NCBI GenBank assembly: GCA_017302255.1
Contig: JAFLDV010000012.1
Coordinates: 1 to 64,000 of the forward strand
DNA length: 64,000 bases
DNA from: Gammaproteobacteria bacterium
GTDB lineage: Bacteria; Pseudomonadota; Gammaproteobacteria; Enterobacterales; Alteromonadaceae
Reading direction: 5' to 3'
Positions 44,937 to 54,333 of the stretch are shown here, piece by piece; within the stretch, counting starts at the first letter, position 1; each line of letters starts with the position of its first letter. A program made the translations under genes and the position numbers. The notes under the pieces were generated by a model that was not told the origin of the DNA, ran no database searches, and saw nothing but the letters and a program-made list of their open reading frames with translations.

Positions 44937-45968
44937 ATGGTAGCTGCTGTTCTGATTTGTGATGATTCGAATCTGGCCCGCAAGCAAATGGCGCGGAGTT
45001 TACCTGCTGATTGGCAGGAAAAAATCTCGTTTGCCGGACATGGCCAAGAAGCGATGGAGGTGCTGAAGCGCCAACCTATAGATCTGTTATTCCTAGATCT
45101 AAATATGCCGATCCTCGATGGTTATGAGGTGTTGCAGGCTATTAAAGAGCAGGGGATACCAGTCAAGGTGGTTGTCGTTTCCGGCGATGTTCAACCTGAG
45201 GCGCATGAGCGTGTCATGAGTTACGGTGCTTTGGATTTTATCCGAAAGCCGGTCTCTGCTGAAAAACTCGGCGAGGTGCTGCAGCAATTTACCGCCGCGC
45301 ATACCGAGCAAGACAGCCAAAAAGTGCTGGAGCGCGCATTAAATGCAAACCTCCTGAGCAACAATTTTGCGCTTGACCCAATTCTGCGTGACGTGTTCCA
45401 AGAGCTAACTAACGTGGCCATGGGGCAAGCCGGTGATTTGCTCGCGCGGTTGCTGAAGGTATTCGTAAAATTACCTATCCCGAACGTGAACGTCATAGAA
45501 GTGAGTGAACTTCATATGGCAATTGCATCGGTCGAGCAAAAAGAGACCACTTCAGCGGTTTGCCAAGGCTTTATTGGTGGTGGGGTGTCTGGTGAAGCGT
45601 TGCTCATCCTCAATGACTCAAGCTTTGTCGATATCGCGAAATTAATGAAGTACGAAGGCCGAATTAACGCGAAAACAGAACTCGAGCTGTTGATGGACGT
45701 TGGGAACATCTTGATTGGTTCAGTGTTAAAAGGGTTGGCAGAACAAATTGATATGAGTTTCAGTCAGGGGCATCCGGTTGTACTTGGACAACATGCGCCT
45801 GTCAGCGAAATGATTAAAGCCAATGCAGGACGTTGGAAGCGAACGCTTGCCATCGAGATCAGCTACGGCATCGAAAACTACAACATCAATTGTGATTTGT
45901 TACTACTGTTTACCGAAGACAGTATTAAAACACTCAATTATAAAGTCCAATTCCTGTTAGAAGAGTAG
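44937..45968 (+). CDS. Response regulator with CheC/CheX-like output domain
   Basis: 343 residues. Receiver domain (1-120): VLICDDSNLARKQMARSL with the acidic pair, phospho-Asp in LLFLDLNMPILDGYEVL, Lys in DFIRKPVSAEKL. The C-terminal part (~145-343) has ELTNVAMGQAGDLLARLL and ELLMDVGNILIGSVLKGLAEQI, the two repeat helices of CheC/CheX-type phosphatases (E-x2-N motifs). It may relieve its own or another receiver's phosphorylation. It is two bases ahead of a diguanylate cyclase, so they form one signalling pair. Confidence 0.87.
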   Translation: MVAAVLICDDSNLARKQMARSLPADWQEKISFAGHGQEAMEVLKRQPIDLLFLDLNMPILDGYEVLQAIKEQGIPVKVVVVSGDVQPEAHERVMSYGALDFIRKPVSAEKLGEVLQQFTAAHTEQDSQKVLERALNANLLSNNFALDPILRDVFQELTNVAMGQAGDLLARLLKVFVKLPIPNVNVIEVSELHMAIASVEQKETTSAVCQGFIGGGVSGEALLILNDSSFVDIAKLMKYEGRINAKTELELLMDVGNILIGSVLKGLAEQIDMSFSQGHPVVLGQHAPVSEMIKANAGRWKRTLAIEISYGIENYNINCDLLLLFTEDSIKTLNYKVQFLLEE

Positions 45969-45970
45969 TT

Positions 45971-46933
45971 ATGGATAATCTGAATCAAGATGTTGCAGAA
46001 GTACACTGGCTACTGGATATGTTCCAGACCGTGGATGTTGGGTTGGTGGTCCTCACCGTGGACTACAAAATCCAAGTCTGGAACGGTTTTATGGAAAACC
46101 ATAGTGGACTGACTCCTCGGCAAGTGCGCGATCGTCACTTATTCGACCTTTTTTCTGAAATTGACGAAGACTGGCTACGTCGCAAATGTGATCCGGTAAT
46201 TTTACTGAAAAACCGTGCTTTTACTATTTGGGAACAACGCCCCTATATCTTCAAATTCCGCAATTATCGGCCTATTACCGGCGCCGCGGAATACATGTAT
46301 CAAAACAGCACCATTTTCCCGATCACCAATTTAACTGGGGTCGTAACCCACTTGTGTATGATCATTTATGACGTCACAGATGTGGCTACTAGCCGTTTGG
46401 AATTGGAGTCGATGAATGGGCAACTCAAACAATTGTCGAAAACTGACTTCCTCACTGCACTAAATAACCGCGGTACATGGGAAGAAGCGTTAAAACAAGA
46501 GTTTAAGCGGTTGCGCCGTAGCGGCAACGTCGGTACTTTGCTGATGTGTGATATCGACCACTTTAAACGAGTCAACGATACCTATGGTCATGCTGCTGGT
46601 GATGCGGTGATCCAAGCGGTCGCGCAAGCCGTGAAGAAAAATCTACGGGAAACCGATATTGCAGGCCGATATGGTGGCGAAGAGTTCGCTGTGTTATTGG
46701 TAGATACTACCGCTGATCAAGCAAATTATTTTGCTGAGCGACTGCGTAAAACCGTGGAAAATCTGACTGTTGAATATAATCAGCAGTTGCTTCGGATCAC
46801 CGTGAGTGTTGGCATTGCCGAATACCATTCGGGTATGCTTGAGCACAGAAATTGGATCGAATCGTCGGATAAAGCTTTATATACCTCTAAAGCCAATGGC
46901 CGTAACCAAGTGACGGTTGCGGTAGCTGAATAA
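45971..46933 (+). CDS. PAS-GGDEF diguanylate cyclase
   Basis: 320 residues. N-terminal PAS domain (~10-130: LLDMFQTVDVGLVVLTVDYKIQVWNGFMENHSGL), a short coiled linker, and a GGDEF domain starting DFLTALNNRGTWEEAL, with CDIDHFKRVNDTYGHAAGDAV and the active motif RYGGEEFAVLL. The RxxD I-site is not obvious. Coupled to the response regulator by two bases; likely its output via c-di-GMP. Confidence 0.93.
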   Translation: MDNLNQDVAEVHWLLDMFQTVDVGLVVLTVDYKIQVWNGFMENHSGLTPRQVRDRHLFDLFSEIDEDWLRRKCDPVILLKNRAFTIWEQRPYIFKFRNYRPITGAAEYMYQNSTIFPITNLTGVVTHLCMIIYDVTDVATSRLELESMNGQLKQLSKTDFLTALNNRGTWEEALKQEFKRLRRSGNVGTLLMCDIDHFKRVNDTYGHAAGDAVIQAVAQAVKKNLRETDIAGRYGGEEFAVLLVDTTADQANYFAERLRKTVENLTVEYNQQLLRITVSVGIAEYHSGMLEHRNWIESSDKALYTSKANGRNQVTVAVAE

Positions 46934-46962
46934 TCAGCTTATAGCTTCAGCTTATTTGCCAT

Positions 46963-46992
46963 AAAAAACCTTCCATTTGGAAGGTTTTTTTA
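46963..46992 (+). terminator. Terminator after the PAS-GGDEF gene
   Basis: AAAAAACCTTCC-ATTT-GGAAGGTTTTTT: 12-base-pair stem ending in T. The following ~200 bases up to the convergent SpoVR gene hold nothing I recognise. Confidence 0.93.
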
Positions 46993-47194
46993 CGACTGTA
47001 AAGCAGCAACGCTGGTCTATTATTCTGGCGAGAATGTTGGTTTAACTAATTGTCAGATAATCAAATTGTGCTTTTTATCGGTCAATCTGTCGGTGCTGAT
47101 GATATGAAACCATCTTTGATACTAGCCTTTCTATGCCTTTATTTGCAACAAATCTGGTTAAAAGCGCTAGCCACTAAAAGTTAGAAATTAACAG

Positions 47195-48700
47195 TCACTC
47201 AGCCGGCACCATTCCAAGGATCTGACGATTTCCGTCAGAGTTTAGCTGCTCAAGTTTCACCGTGAATCCCCAAAGTCGATGAAGATGCTTAAGCACCTCA
47301 GGATAATTGGCGGCCAAGGGCACGCGTTGATTGGGGATAAATTGCAAGGTCAAAGAGCGATCACCCACAACATCGACGTTAAACACTTGAATGTTCGGTT
47401 CAATATTACTCAAGTTGTATTGGTTCGACAGCATTTGTCGGACTTTTTGGTAGCCATCGCTATTGTGGATCGCCGCAACGTCTAAATGCTGCTGTTGGTC
47501 ATCATCGACAATGGCAAAAAGATGGAAATCTCGGATCACTTTCGGGGATAAATACTGACTTATAAAACTTTCATCTTTGAAGTTTTGCATCGCAAAATGT
47601 AAAGTTTCCACCCAGTCGCTGCCGGCAATGTCGGGAAACCAGGTTTTATCTTCTTCGGTCGGATCTTCGCAAATTCGGCGAATGTCGGTAAACATCGCAA
47701 ATCCCAGAGCATATGGGTTGATACCTGAATAATATTTTGAATTGTAGGCCGGTTGAAATACCACGTTAGTATGATTATGCAGGACTTCGAGCATAAACTT
47801 ATCAGTCACTACGCCCTCTGCATAAAGTTGCTGCAAAATGGTGTAGTGCCAAAAAGTTGCCCAGCCTTCGTTCATCACTTGCGTTTGTTTTTGCGGATAA
47901 AAATACTGCGAGATTTTCCGCACGATCCGGACGATTTCACGTTGCCAAGGTTTGAGCAATGGCGCGTGCTTTTCAATAAAGTACAGCAGGTTTTCCTGTG
48001 GCTCAGCAGGGAAACGATGCACCCTTGGTTGCGCCTGCTGATTCGCATTTGGAATGGTACGCCAGAGCTGATTCACCTGACTTTGCAGGTAATTTTCCCG
48101 GTCTTGTTGTCGCCTTTGCTCTTCATCCATCGAGATTTTTTGCGGTCTTTTATACCGGTCAACACCGTAATTCATCAGAGCATGACAGGAGTCTAACATG
48201 TCTTCGACTTCGTCTAAGCCATAACGCTCTTCACAATCGGCAATGTACTTTTTAGCAAATACCAGATAGTCGATAATTGAAGATGCGTCAGTCCATGTTT
48301 TGAATAAATAATTGTTTTTAAAGAATGAGTTATGACCATAACAGGCATGTGCCATCACCAGCGCTTGCATAGTGATGGTGTTTTCTTCCATTAAATACGC
48401 GATACAAGGGTTGGAATTAATGACAATTTCATAGGCCAATCCCATATTGCCGCGTTTATAGTTTTGTTCAGTCTGAATGAATTTTTTGCCATAGCTCCAG
48501 TGACTATAGCCGATTGGCATACCGACACTAGAATAGGCATCCATCATCTGCTCAGCAGTAATGATTTCAATTTGATTTGGGTAATAATCCAGTCGATAAA
48601 ATTTTGCCACTCGTTCAATTTCAGCTTGATAGGCAGTCAGTAACTCAAAGCTCCAATCTGGGCCGTCAGAAAGTGGTGTTGGTCGTAACTGTGCGGTCAT
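47195..48700 (-). CDS. ycgB: SpoVR family protein
   Basis: 501 residues, cytoplasmic. DWSFELLTAYQAEIERVAKFYRLDYYPNQIEIITAEQMMDAYSSVGMPIGYSHWSYGKKF is the family N-terminus (seen at residues ~14-74), with VMAHACYGHNSFFKNN and MNEGWATFWHYTILQ later, both containing possible metal-binding His/Glu. Function uncertain. It is third in the conserved prkA-yeaH-spoVR block induced by stress and stationary phase (established for enterics and Pseudomonas). GGAGG precedes ATG 48700. Confidence 0.95.
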   Translation of the reverse strand: MTAQLRPTPLSDGPDWSFELLTAYQAEIERVAKFYRLDYYPNQIEIITAEQMMDAYSSVGMPIGYSHWSYGKKFIQTEQNYKRGNMGLAYEIVINSNPCIAYLMEENTITMQALVMAHACYGHNSFFKNNYLFKTWTDASSIIDYLVFAKKYIADCEERYGLDEVEDMLDSCHALMNYGVDRYKRPQKISMDEEQRRQQDRENYLQSQVNQLWRTIPNANQQAQPRVHRFPAEPQENLLYFIEKHAPLLKPWQREIVRIVRKISQYFYPQKQTQVMNEGWATFWHYTILQQLYAEGVVTDKFMLEVLHNHTNVVFQPAYNSKYYSGINPYALGFAMFTDIRRICEDPTEEDKTWFPDIAGSDWVETLHFAMQNFKDESFISQYLSPKVIRDFHLFAIVDDDQQQHLDVAAIHNSDGYQKVRQMLSNQYNLSNIEPNIQVFNVDVVGDRSLTLQFIPNQRVPLAANYPEVLKHLHRLWGFTVKLEQLNSDGNRQILGMVPAE

Positions 48701-48732
48701 AACAACCTCCTTACTCCAAGTGCTAGCCCGTT

Positions 48733-50001
48733 TTACGCTGCTTGCCGTTTGAAAAGTTCGCGAAATACCGGGTAAATGTCGCTGACTTGTCGGATCGGCT
48801 GGATTGCAAAGTTGTCAAAGCTGTCGAGCAACTTTTCATATTCAACCCACAAACTTTGATGAGCGCGCTGAGTAATTTCGATATAGGCGTAGTAGCGAAC
48901 AAAGGGCAGTAAATCCTCTGCCAAGGTTTTGGTGCATAGTGGACTGTCATCTGCCCAGTTATCGCCGTCCGATGCCTGTGCCGCATAGATATTCCATTCC
49001 TGTGGGTTAAAACGATCTTTGACGATCTCGCTCATCAATTTCAACGCACTGGAGACTATGGTGCCACCAGTTTCCTGCGAATAGAAAAACTCATGTTCAT
49101 CAACTTCTTTCGCTTGGGTATGGTGACGGATATATACCACCTCGACATTTTTGTAACTGCGACTGAGAAACATATAAAGCAAAATGTAGAAGCGTTTTGC
49201 CATCTCTTTGGTCGTTTGATCCATAGATCCTGACACATCCATCAAGCAGAACATTACTGCTTTACTGGTCGGTTCTGGTCGTTTGGCAAAATTACGAAAG
49301 CGTAAGTCAAAACTATCGATAAACGGCACTGCCGCAATTTTTTGCCGAAGTGCATCTGCTTGTCTGCGCAATTCCGTCAACAATTGTTCATCAGGGAGCG
49401 GCTCTGCGGTGAGGGCGGCGATTTCTGCTTCCAGTTGCTGAAGTTGCTTCTTTTTACCGGCAGACATCGCCACACGGCGCGCCAAAGAACCTTGCAACGA
49501 ACGAACAATGTCGATATTGCTTGGCACGCCTTCAGAGCGATAGCCTGCGCGGACTTGCTTGTATTGAACTAACTTATCTAATTGATTTTTCTTTAAATTT
49601 GGCAATTCCAAATCTTCGAATAACAAGTCGAGGTATTCATCTTTCGAAATAGAGAATACAAATTCATCATTGCCTTCACCGTCGGCGCTGGCATCCCCTT
49701 TGCCGCTACCACCACCTTGACCACCGAGCGGGCGTTTGATTTTGTCGCCAGTGCTAAATTGATCGTTACCAGGATGAACTTGCTCGCGGTGACCACCACG
49801 ACCTTGATGGAAAAACGGCTCAGTAATATCTCGTCCAGGAATAGTGATACTTTCCCCAGAATTGATATCGGTGACGCTGCGTTTACCAACTGCGTCAGAG
49901 ACTGCTTGTTTAATTTGTTGCTTATAGCGCCGGATGAACCGTTGCCGGTTCACCGCGCTTTTGTTTTTGCCGTTCAGGCGTCGATCGATAAAATGCGCCA
50001 T
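48733..50001 (-). CDS. yeaH: YeaH/YhbH (DUF444) family protein
   Basis: 422 residues. N-terminal basic stretch [25 protein letters not shown], then a glycine-rich segment, and a von Willebrand-like domain with a MIDAS motif [15 protein letters not shown] near residue 250. DUF444 partners of PrkA kinase in the same operon. GGAGG box before ATG 50001. It ends 32 bases before the SpoVR gene. Confidence 0.95.
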   Translation of the reverse strand: MAHFIDRRLNGKNKSAVNRQRFIRRYKQQIKQAVSDAVGKRSVTDINSGESITIPGRDITEPFFHQGRGGHREQVHPGNDQFSTGDKIKRPLGGQGGGSGKGDASADGEGNDEFVFSISKDEYLDLLFEDLELPNLKKNQLDKLVQYKQVRAGYRSEGVPSNIDIVRSLQGSLARRVAMSAGKKKQLQQLEAEIAALTAEPLPDEQLLTELRRQADALRQKIAAVPFIDSFDLRFRNFAKRPEPTSKAVMFCLMDVSGSMDQTTKEMAKRFYILLYMFLSRSYKNVEVVYIRHHTQAKEVDEHEFFYSQETGGTIVSSALKLMSEIVKDRFNPQEWNIYAAQASDGDNWADDSPLCTKTLAEDLLPFVRYYAYIEITQRAHQSLWVEYEKLLDSFDNFAIQPIRQVSDIYPVFRELFKRQAA

Positions 50002-50025
50002 AGAACCTCCGGCTGTTTTCAGCCA

Positions 50026-51948
50026 TCACTGCGATTTGCGCACCCGCAGATACCACTCAGATAACAATCGTACCTGTTTGCGGGTGTAGCCTTTGTCCAT
50101 CATTCGATCGACAAAATCGTCATGTTTTTTCTGATCATCAGTCGATGTCTTGGCATTAAACGAAATTACCGGCAGCAGCTCCTCGGTGCTGGAAAACATT
50201 TTTTTCTCAATGACAGTACGAAGTTTCTCGTAGCTAGTCCAGGTCGGGTTTTTACCATTGTTCTTGGCTTTAGCTCGCAACACAAAATTGACGATTTCAT
50301 TGCGGAAATCTTTCGGATTGCTAATGCCTGCAGGTTTTTCAATTTTCTCAAGCTCAGCATTAAGTGCAGCTCGATCAAATAGTTGACCGGTTTCCGGGTC
50401 TCGGTATTCTTGATCTTGGATCCAGAAGTCGGCGTAAATCACGTAGCGATCAAAGATGTTTTGCCCGTATTCAGAGTAACTTTCCAAATATGCGGTTTGG
50501 ATTTCTTTGCCGATAAATTCGATGTATTTCGGAATTAAATAGCCTTTCAAGTGCTCTAGATAGCGCTCCGCGACGTCGGCAGGGAACTGCTCACGTTCAA
50601 TTTGTTGCTCCAACACATAGAATAAATGGACCGGATTCGCCGCTACTTCCGTGCTGTCAAAGTTGAACACCCGCGACAAAATCTTAAAGGCAAACCGAGT
50701 GGATAAGCCCGTCATCCCTTCATCGACACCGGCGTAATCCCGATACTCTTGGTAGGATTTTGCTTTAGGATCAGTGTCTTTTAAACTTTCGCCATCGTAA
50801 ACTCGCATTTTCGAGTAGAGACTTGAGTTCTCAGGTAATTTTAATCGCGACAACACAGCAAACTGCGCTAAGGCAGTGAGCGTACTAGGTGCGCATGGCG
50901 CAACTTTTAACTCACTGTGTTCTAACAGTTTTTCATAGATCCGAACTTCTTCAGAGACCCTTAAGCAATACGGGACTTTGACGATGTAAACCCGGTCTAA
51001 AAATGCCTCATTGTTTTTGTTATTCCGAAAGGTTTGCCACTCAGATTCATTACTATGCGCAAGAATAATGCCTTCAAAGGGCAGGGCGGCTAGCCCTTCA
51101 GTACCGTTATAATTTCCTTCTTGCGTTGCAGTTAGTAGCGGATGTAGCACTTTGATCGGCGCTTTAAACATCTCAACAAATTCCATAACGCCCTGATTCG
51201 CGCGGCATAAAGCGCCAGAATAGCTATAAGCATCAGGGTCGTTTTGTGCGAAATGTTCCAGTTGGCGGATATCGACCTTGCCAACTAGCGAGGCAATGTC
51301 TTGGTTGTTTTCATCGCCAGGTTCAGTCTTGGCGATGGCAATTTGATCGAGGATCGATGGATACTTTTTCACGACACGAAATTGGCTGATGTCGCCGTTA
51401 AATTCATGCAAACGTTTGCTAGCCCATGGCGACATAATGGTTTTTAGATAACGTTTGGCAATGCCATACTCTTGTTCCAAGATATGGCCATCTTCTTGAA
51501 TATCGAATAAACACAAAGGGTTGTCGTAGACTGGTGAGCCTTTTAAGTAGTAAATCGGCATTTGCTGCATCAGCGCTTTTAGCTTTTCTGCGAGCGACGA
51601 TTTACCGCCGCCAACCGGACCTAACAGGTATAGAATTTGTTTACGCTCTTCGAGGCCCTGTGCTGAATGTTTTAAGTACGACACGATCTGTTCAATGGCA
51701 TCTTCCATACCATAAAACTCAGCAAACGCGGGATATCTGGAAATGACGCGGTTAGAGAACAGCCGGCTTAGTTTTGGGTCTTGTGCAGTATCTACAAACT
51801 CAGGTTGGCCGATAGCCATCAACAGGCGTTCCGCTGCGCTTGCATAACAACTTTTATCATTTTTACAAAGAGTTAGGTATTCTGAAATACTATATTCTTC
51901 TTCACGCGCGGCTTCATACCGTGACTTGTAATGCTCAAAAATGCCCAT
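50026..51948 (-). CDS. yeaG: PrkA serine protein kinase (YeaG)
   Basis: About 640 residues. N-terminal AAA+ domain with Walker A LLGPVGGGKSSLAEKLK and the PrkA hallmark YLKGSPVYDNPLCLFD; EGLAALPFEGIILAHSNESEW follows, and the C-terminal PrkA domain has FRNEIVNFVLRAKAKNNGKNPTW. ATG 51948 is chosen over the longer frame because GGAGG lies 7 bases before and MGIFEHYKSRYE is the family start. First gene of the leftward PrkA-YeaH-SpoVR operon. Confidence 0.95.
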   Translation of the reverse strand: MGIFEHYKSRYEAAREEEYSISEYLTLCKNDKSCYASAAERLLMAIGQPEFVDTAQDPKLSRLFSNRVISRYPAFAEFYGMEDAIEQIVSYLKHSAQGLEERKQILYLLGPVGGGKSSLAEKLKALMQQMPIYYLKGSPVYDNPLCLFDIQEDGHILEQEYGIAKRYLKTIMSPWASKRLHEFNGDISQFRVVKKYPSILDQIAIAKTEPGDENNQDIASLVGKVDIRQLEHFAQNDPDAYSYSGALCRANQGVMEFVEMFKAPIKVLHPLLTATQEGNYNGTEGLAALPFEGIILAHSNESEWQTFRNNKNNEAFLDRVYIVKVPYCLRVSEEVRIYEKLLEHSELKVAPCAPSTLTALAQFAVLSRLKLPENSSLYSKMRVYDGESLKDTDPKAKSYQEYRDYAGVDEGMTGLSTRFAFKILSRVFNFDSTEVAANPVHLFYVLEQQIEREQFPADVAERYLEHLKGYLIPKYIEFIGKEIQTAYLESYSEYGQNIFDRYVIYADFWIQDQEYRDPETGQLFDRAALNAELEKIEKPAGISNPKDFRNEIVNFVLRAKAKNNGKNPTWTSYEKLRTVIEKKMFSSTEELLPVISFNAKTSTDDQKKHDDFVDRMMDKGYTRKQVRLLSEWYLRVRKSQ

Positions 51949-52121
51949 AAGGACCTCCGCAAACATGGTCGGGGAAAGCTCAGTTGTTATCTTAACGTTA
52001 GTCGTAAAATTGATAAGATGCAGGCCATTTAATCGAATTATTAGTAAATTTTTTCTAAAAAAATGCGACAAATGAGGTTGTTAATTAGCGTAGTTGAGCC
52101 TACGCAAGGACGCAGAAATGA

Positions 52122-52146
52122 AAAAACCCGAGCGGACTCGGGTTTT
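52122..52146 (-). terminator. Terminator after sodB
   Basis: AAAACCCGAG-CGGA-CTCGGGTTTT; read leftward it is followed by more T. It ends the sodB transcript and shields the prkA promoter region. Confidence 0.9.
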
Positions 52147-52188
52147 GGTCTGACTGGCAAGTTTTACTTACTCAGTGGGGTGCCACAA

Positions 52189-52770
52189 TTAGGCGAAGTT
52201 TGCGCTGGCGAATTCCCAGTTTGCTAATGCCCAGAACGCATTTAAGTACGTTGGACGAGCATTGCGGAAATCGATGTAGTAAGCGTGTTCCCACAGATCG
52301 ACAGTTAACAGAGCTTTGATGCTGCTGTCAGTCAGTGGCGTGCCAGCGTTGCTGGTGTTAACGATATCTAAAGAACCGTCCGCTTTTTTCACTAACCAAG
52401 TCCAGCTTGAACCGAAGTTGTTCACTGCTTTGTCGTTGAATGCAGTTTGGAATGCGGCAAATGAGCCCCATTTTGCATTGATAGCGTCAGCTAAAGCGCC
52501 AGTTGGTTCGCCGCCACCGTTTGGTGATAAGCAGTGCCAGTAGAAAGTGTGGTTCCAAATTTGCGCAGCGTTGTTGAACACTGGGCCTTCAGAAGATTTG
52601 ATGATGTCTTCTAAAGATTTGCCTGCAAAATCAGTACCTTCAACCAGAGAATTCAATTTCACAACGTAAGCATTGTGGTGCTTGCCATGGTGGAATTCCA
52701 AAGTTTCAGCTGAAATGTGCGGTGCTAAAGCGTCTTTAGCGTACGGTAATGCTGGTAATTCAAAAGCCAT
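52189..52770 (-). CDS. sodB: Iron superoxide dismutase
   Basis: 193-residue cytoplasmic Fe-SOD. Metal ligands: His in TLEFHHGKHHNAYV, His in QIWNHTFYWHCLSP, and Asp/His in VDLWEHAYYIDFRNARPTYL. Gly/Gln choice (AAFQTAFNDKAVNNFGSSWTWLV) suits the iron enzyme. GGAG precedes ATG 52770. Divergent from grxD. Confidence 0.96.
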   Translation of the reverse strand: MAFELPALPYAKDALAPHISAETLEFHHGKHHNAYVVKLNSLVEGTDFAGKSLEDIIKSSEGPVFNNAAQIWNHTFYWHCLSPNGGGEPTGALADAINAKWGSFAAFQTAFNDKAVNNFGSSWTWLVKKADGSLDIVNTSNAGTPLTDSSIKALLTVDLWEHAYYIDFRNARPTYLNAFWALANWEFASANFA

Positions 52771-52812
52771 TCTATTTCTCCATCGGCGTTGTTTATGGTT
52801 TCTGCATCGCGT

Positions 52813-52841
52813 AGACTACAAAACCTGACTAAAATACTCAA
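52813..52841 (-). promoter_or_regulatory. Sigma-70 promoter of sodB
   Basis: On the minus strand TTGAGT, 17 bases, TAGTCT, about 40-70 bases ahead of the start codon. The -35 and spacer are covered by the IscR-like operator. Confidence 0.5.
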
Positions 52842-52845
52842 GTTT
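52821..52845. promoter_or_regulatory. IscR type-1-like operator between sodB and grxD
   Basis: The 25 bases match the E. coli IscR type-1 consensus (ATA-SYYGACT-RWWWY-AGTCRRS-TAT) at 22 positions by my count: CCTGACT at 52824-52830 and ACTCAAG at 52836-52842 form the dyad. It overlaps the sodB promoter. IscR senses Fe-S status; both flanking genes belong to iron or Fe-S physiology. Confidence 0.5.
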
Positions 52846-53042
52846 TACCTAGTTTTTCTGTATTTAGTGTTATTCCATACATTTGGAATTCTGTCGTTGT
52901 TGTGAGCTTTACTTGCACTCATCAACAGTCGTGGTCACTTTGCAGGATAATTTTTGGGGCGATTTGGCAAAACTCAAGTGTTTCGCTGCAAATCCTCTGG
53001 TAAAATTGCCAATATTCTTCTTAAGTCGTTGCCGAGGCATTT

Positions 53043-53375
53043 ATGGAAACTATCGACAAAATCAAACAACAATTGGCTGATAACCCTATCATCATTTTTA
53101 TGAAAGGCTCGCCAAAATTACCAAGCTGTGGCTTTTCTGCACAAGCATCTCAAGCGTTAATTGCCTGCGGTGAACCATTTGCATACGTCGATATTCTGCA
53201 AAATCCAGATATCCGTGCTGAATTACCAAAATTTGCTAATTGGCCAACCTTCCCGCAACTGTGGGTTGAAGGTGAGTTGGTTGGTGGTTGTGACATCATG
53301 TTGGAAATGTTCCAACGCGGTGAATTACAGCCGTTGATCAAAGAAACCGCGGCTAAATACAAAGCTGCCGAATAA
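53043..53375 (+). CDS. grxD: Monothiol glutaredoxin GrxD (Grx4)
   Basis: 110 residues. Active site SCGFS in PKLPSCGFSAQASQAL is the monothiol CGFS signature; TFPQLWVEGELVGGCDIM is the glutathione-binding segment (cis-Pro and GG). Such proteins bind and deliver [2Fe-2S] clusters with BolA partners. Starts at ATG 53043. Terminator follows. Confidence 0.96.
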   Translation: METIDKIKQQLADNPIIIFMKGSPKLPSCGFSAQASQALIACGEPFAYVDILQNPDIRAELPKFANWPTFPQLWVEGELVGGCDIMLEMFQRGELQPLIKETAAKYKAAE

Positions 53376-53407
53376 TTCTGCGATAAAGCGATAGCTTTAG
53401 AGATATT

Positions 53408-53440
53408 AAAAAGCCAATCGAGTAGTCGATTGGCTTTTTT
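53408..53440 (+). terminator. Terminator between grxD and rnt
   Basis: AAAAGCCAATCGA-GTAG-TCGATTGGCTTTTTT: strong stem with six T on the right and A-rich left arm, so it can serve the two convergent genes. Confidence 0.93.
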
Positions 53441-53488
53441 GTTGGTGTCGTTGTAGTTGACTAGCGTCACATCAATTCAAAGAACTGC

Positions 53489-54151
53489 TTATTCTGCGTC
53501 CTGCTCGTCTTGTTCGCATAAATCTATCGGCAGCGGCCAACCGCCAAGTGCTTGCCAACGATTCACAATATGGCAGAACAATTCTGCAGTGCGTTCGGTA
53601 TCGTATAAGGCGCTATGCGCTTCTTTGCCATCAAAGGGAATGCCTGCAGCCATACAAGCTTTCGCCAATACGGTCTGGCCAAGGGCTAAAGCGGCTAAAG
53701 TTGTGGTATCAAAAGACACAAATGCATGAAATGGCGAGCGTTTGATGCTATTGCGTTCAACCGCGGCATTAAGAAATCCTTGGTCAAAAGCAGCGTTGTG
53801 CGCAACCATGACCGCCCGTTGACAGCCCGCGTCTTTTTGCCCTTTGCGCACCATTTTAAAGATTTCAGTGATTGCTTCGCGCTCATCGACCGCACCACGC
53901 AGTGGGTTGTAAGGGTCTATACCGTTAAACTCTAAGGAGGCTGGATTTAAAATCGCACCTTCGAAGGGTTCAACATGAAAGTGCATGGTTTGATCGATGG
54001 AGAATTTGCCATCTTCATCCATTTTCAAAGTACAGGCAGCAATTTCCAGTAAGGCGTCAGTGCTTGCATTAAAGCCAGCTGTCTCGACGTCGATAACGAC
54101 TGGATAATATCCACGAAAACGTTGTGCAAATAAGGTGGTCGCCGCAGCCAT
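53489..54151 (-). CDS. rnt: Ribonuclease T
   Basis: 3'-exonuclease maturing tRNA and other stable RNA ends. 220 residues of the DEDD fold: Exo[25 protein letters not shown] (Asp and Glu), Exo[14 protein letters not shown], and Exo[18 protein letters not shown]. The basic substrate patch FRGYYP is present. Starts at ATG 54151. Confidence 0.95.
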   Translation of the reverse strand: MAAATTLFAQRFRGYYPVVIDVETAGFNASTDALLEIAACTLKMDEDGKFSIDQTMHFHVEPFEGAILNPASLEFNGIDPYNPLRGAVDEREAITEIFKMVRKGQKDAGCQRAVMVAHNAAFDQGFLNAAVERNSIKRSPFHAFVSFDTTTLAALALGQTVLAKACMAAGIPFDGKEAHSALYDTERTAELFCHIVNRWQALGGWPLPIDLCEQDEQDAE

Positions 54152-54333
54152 AATTCAGTTCTTCCGGTAAATTGGACGCGCAGTATGCCAAAAAAAATGC
54201 CGTCCGTCTTCTCACGGCATAGTGTTTGCAGTAATGTTTTTGGGTTTAAACTGATTTTAGTCGGCAAGAATTTCATTTTGCTGCCGATAAGCTGTCAGAT
54301 GTTGATTGTTTGAGCTTTACCTAGGGAGATCGC

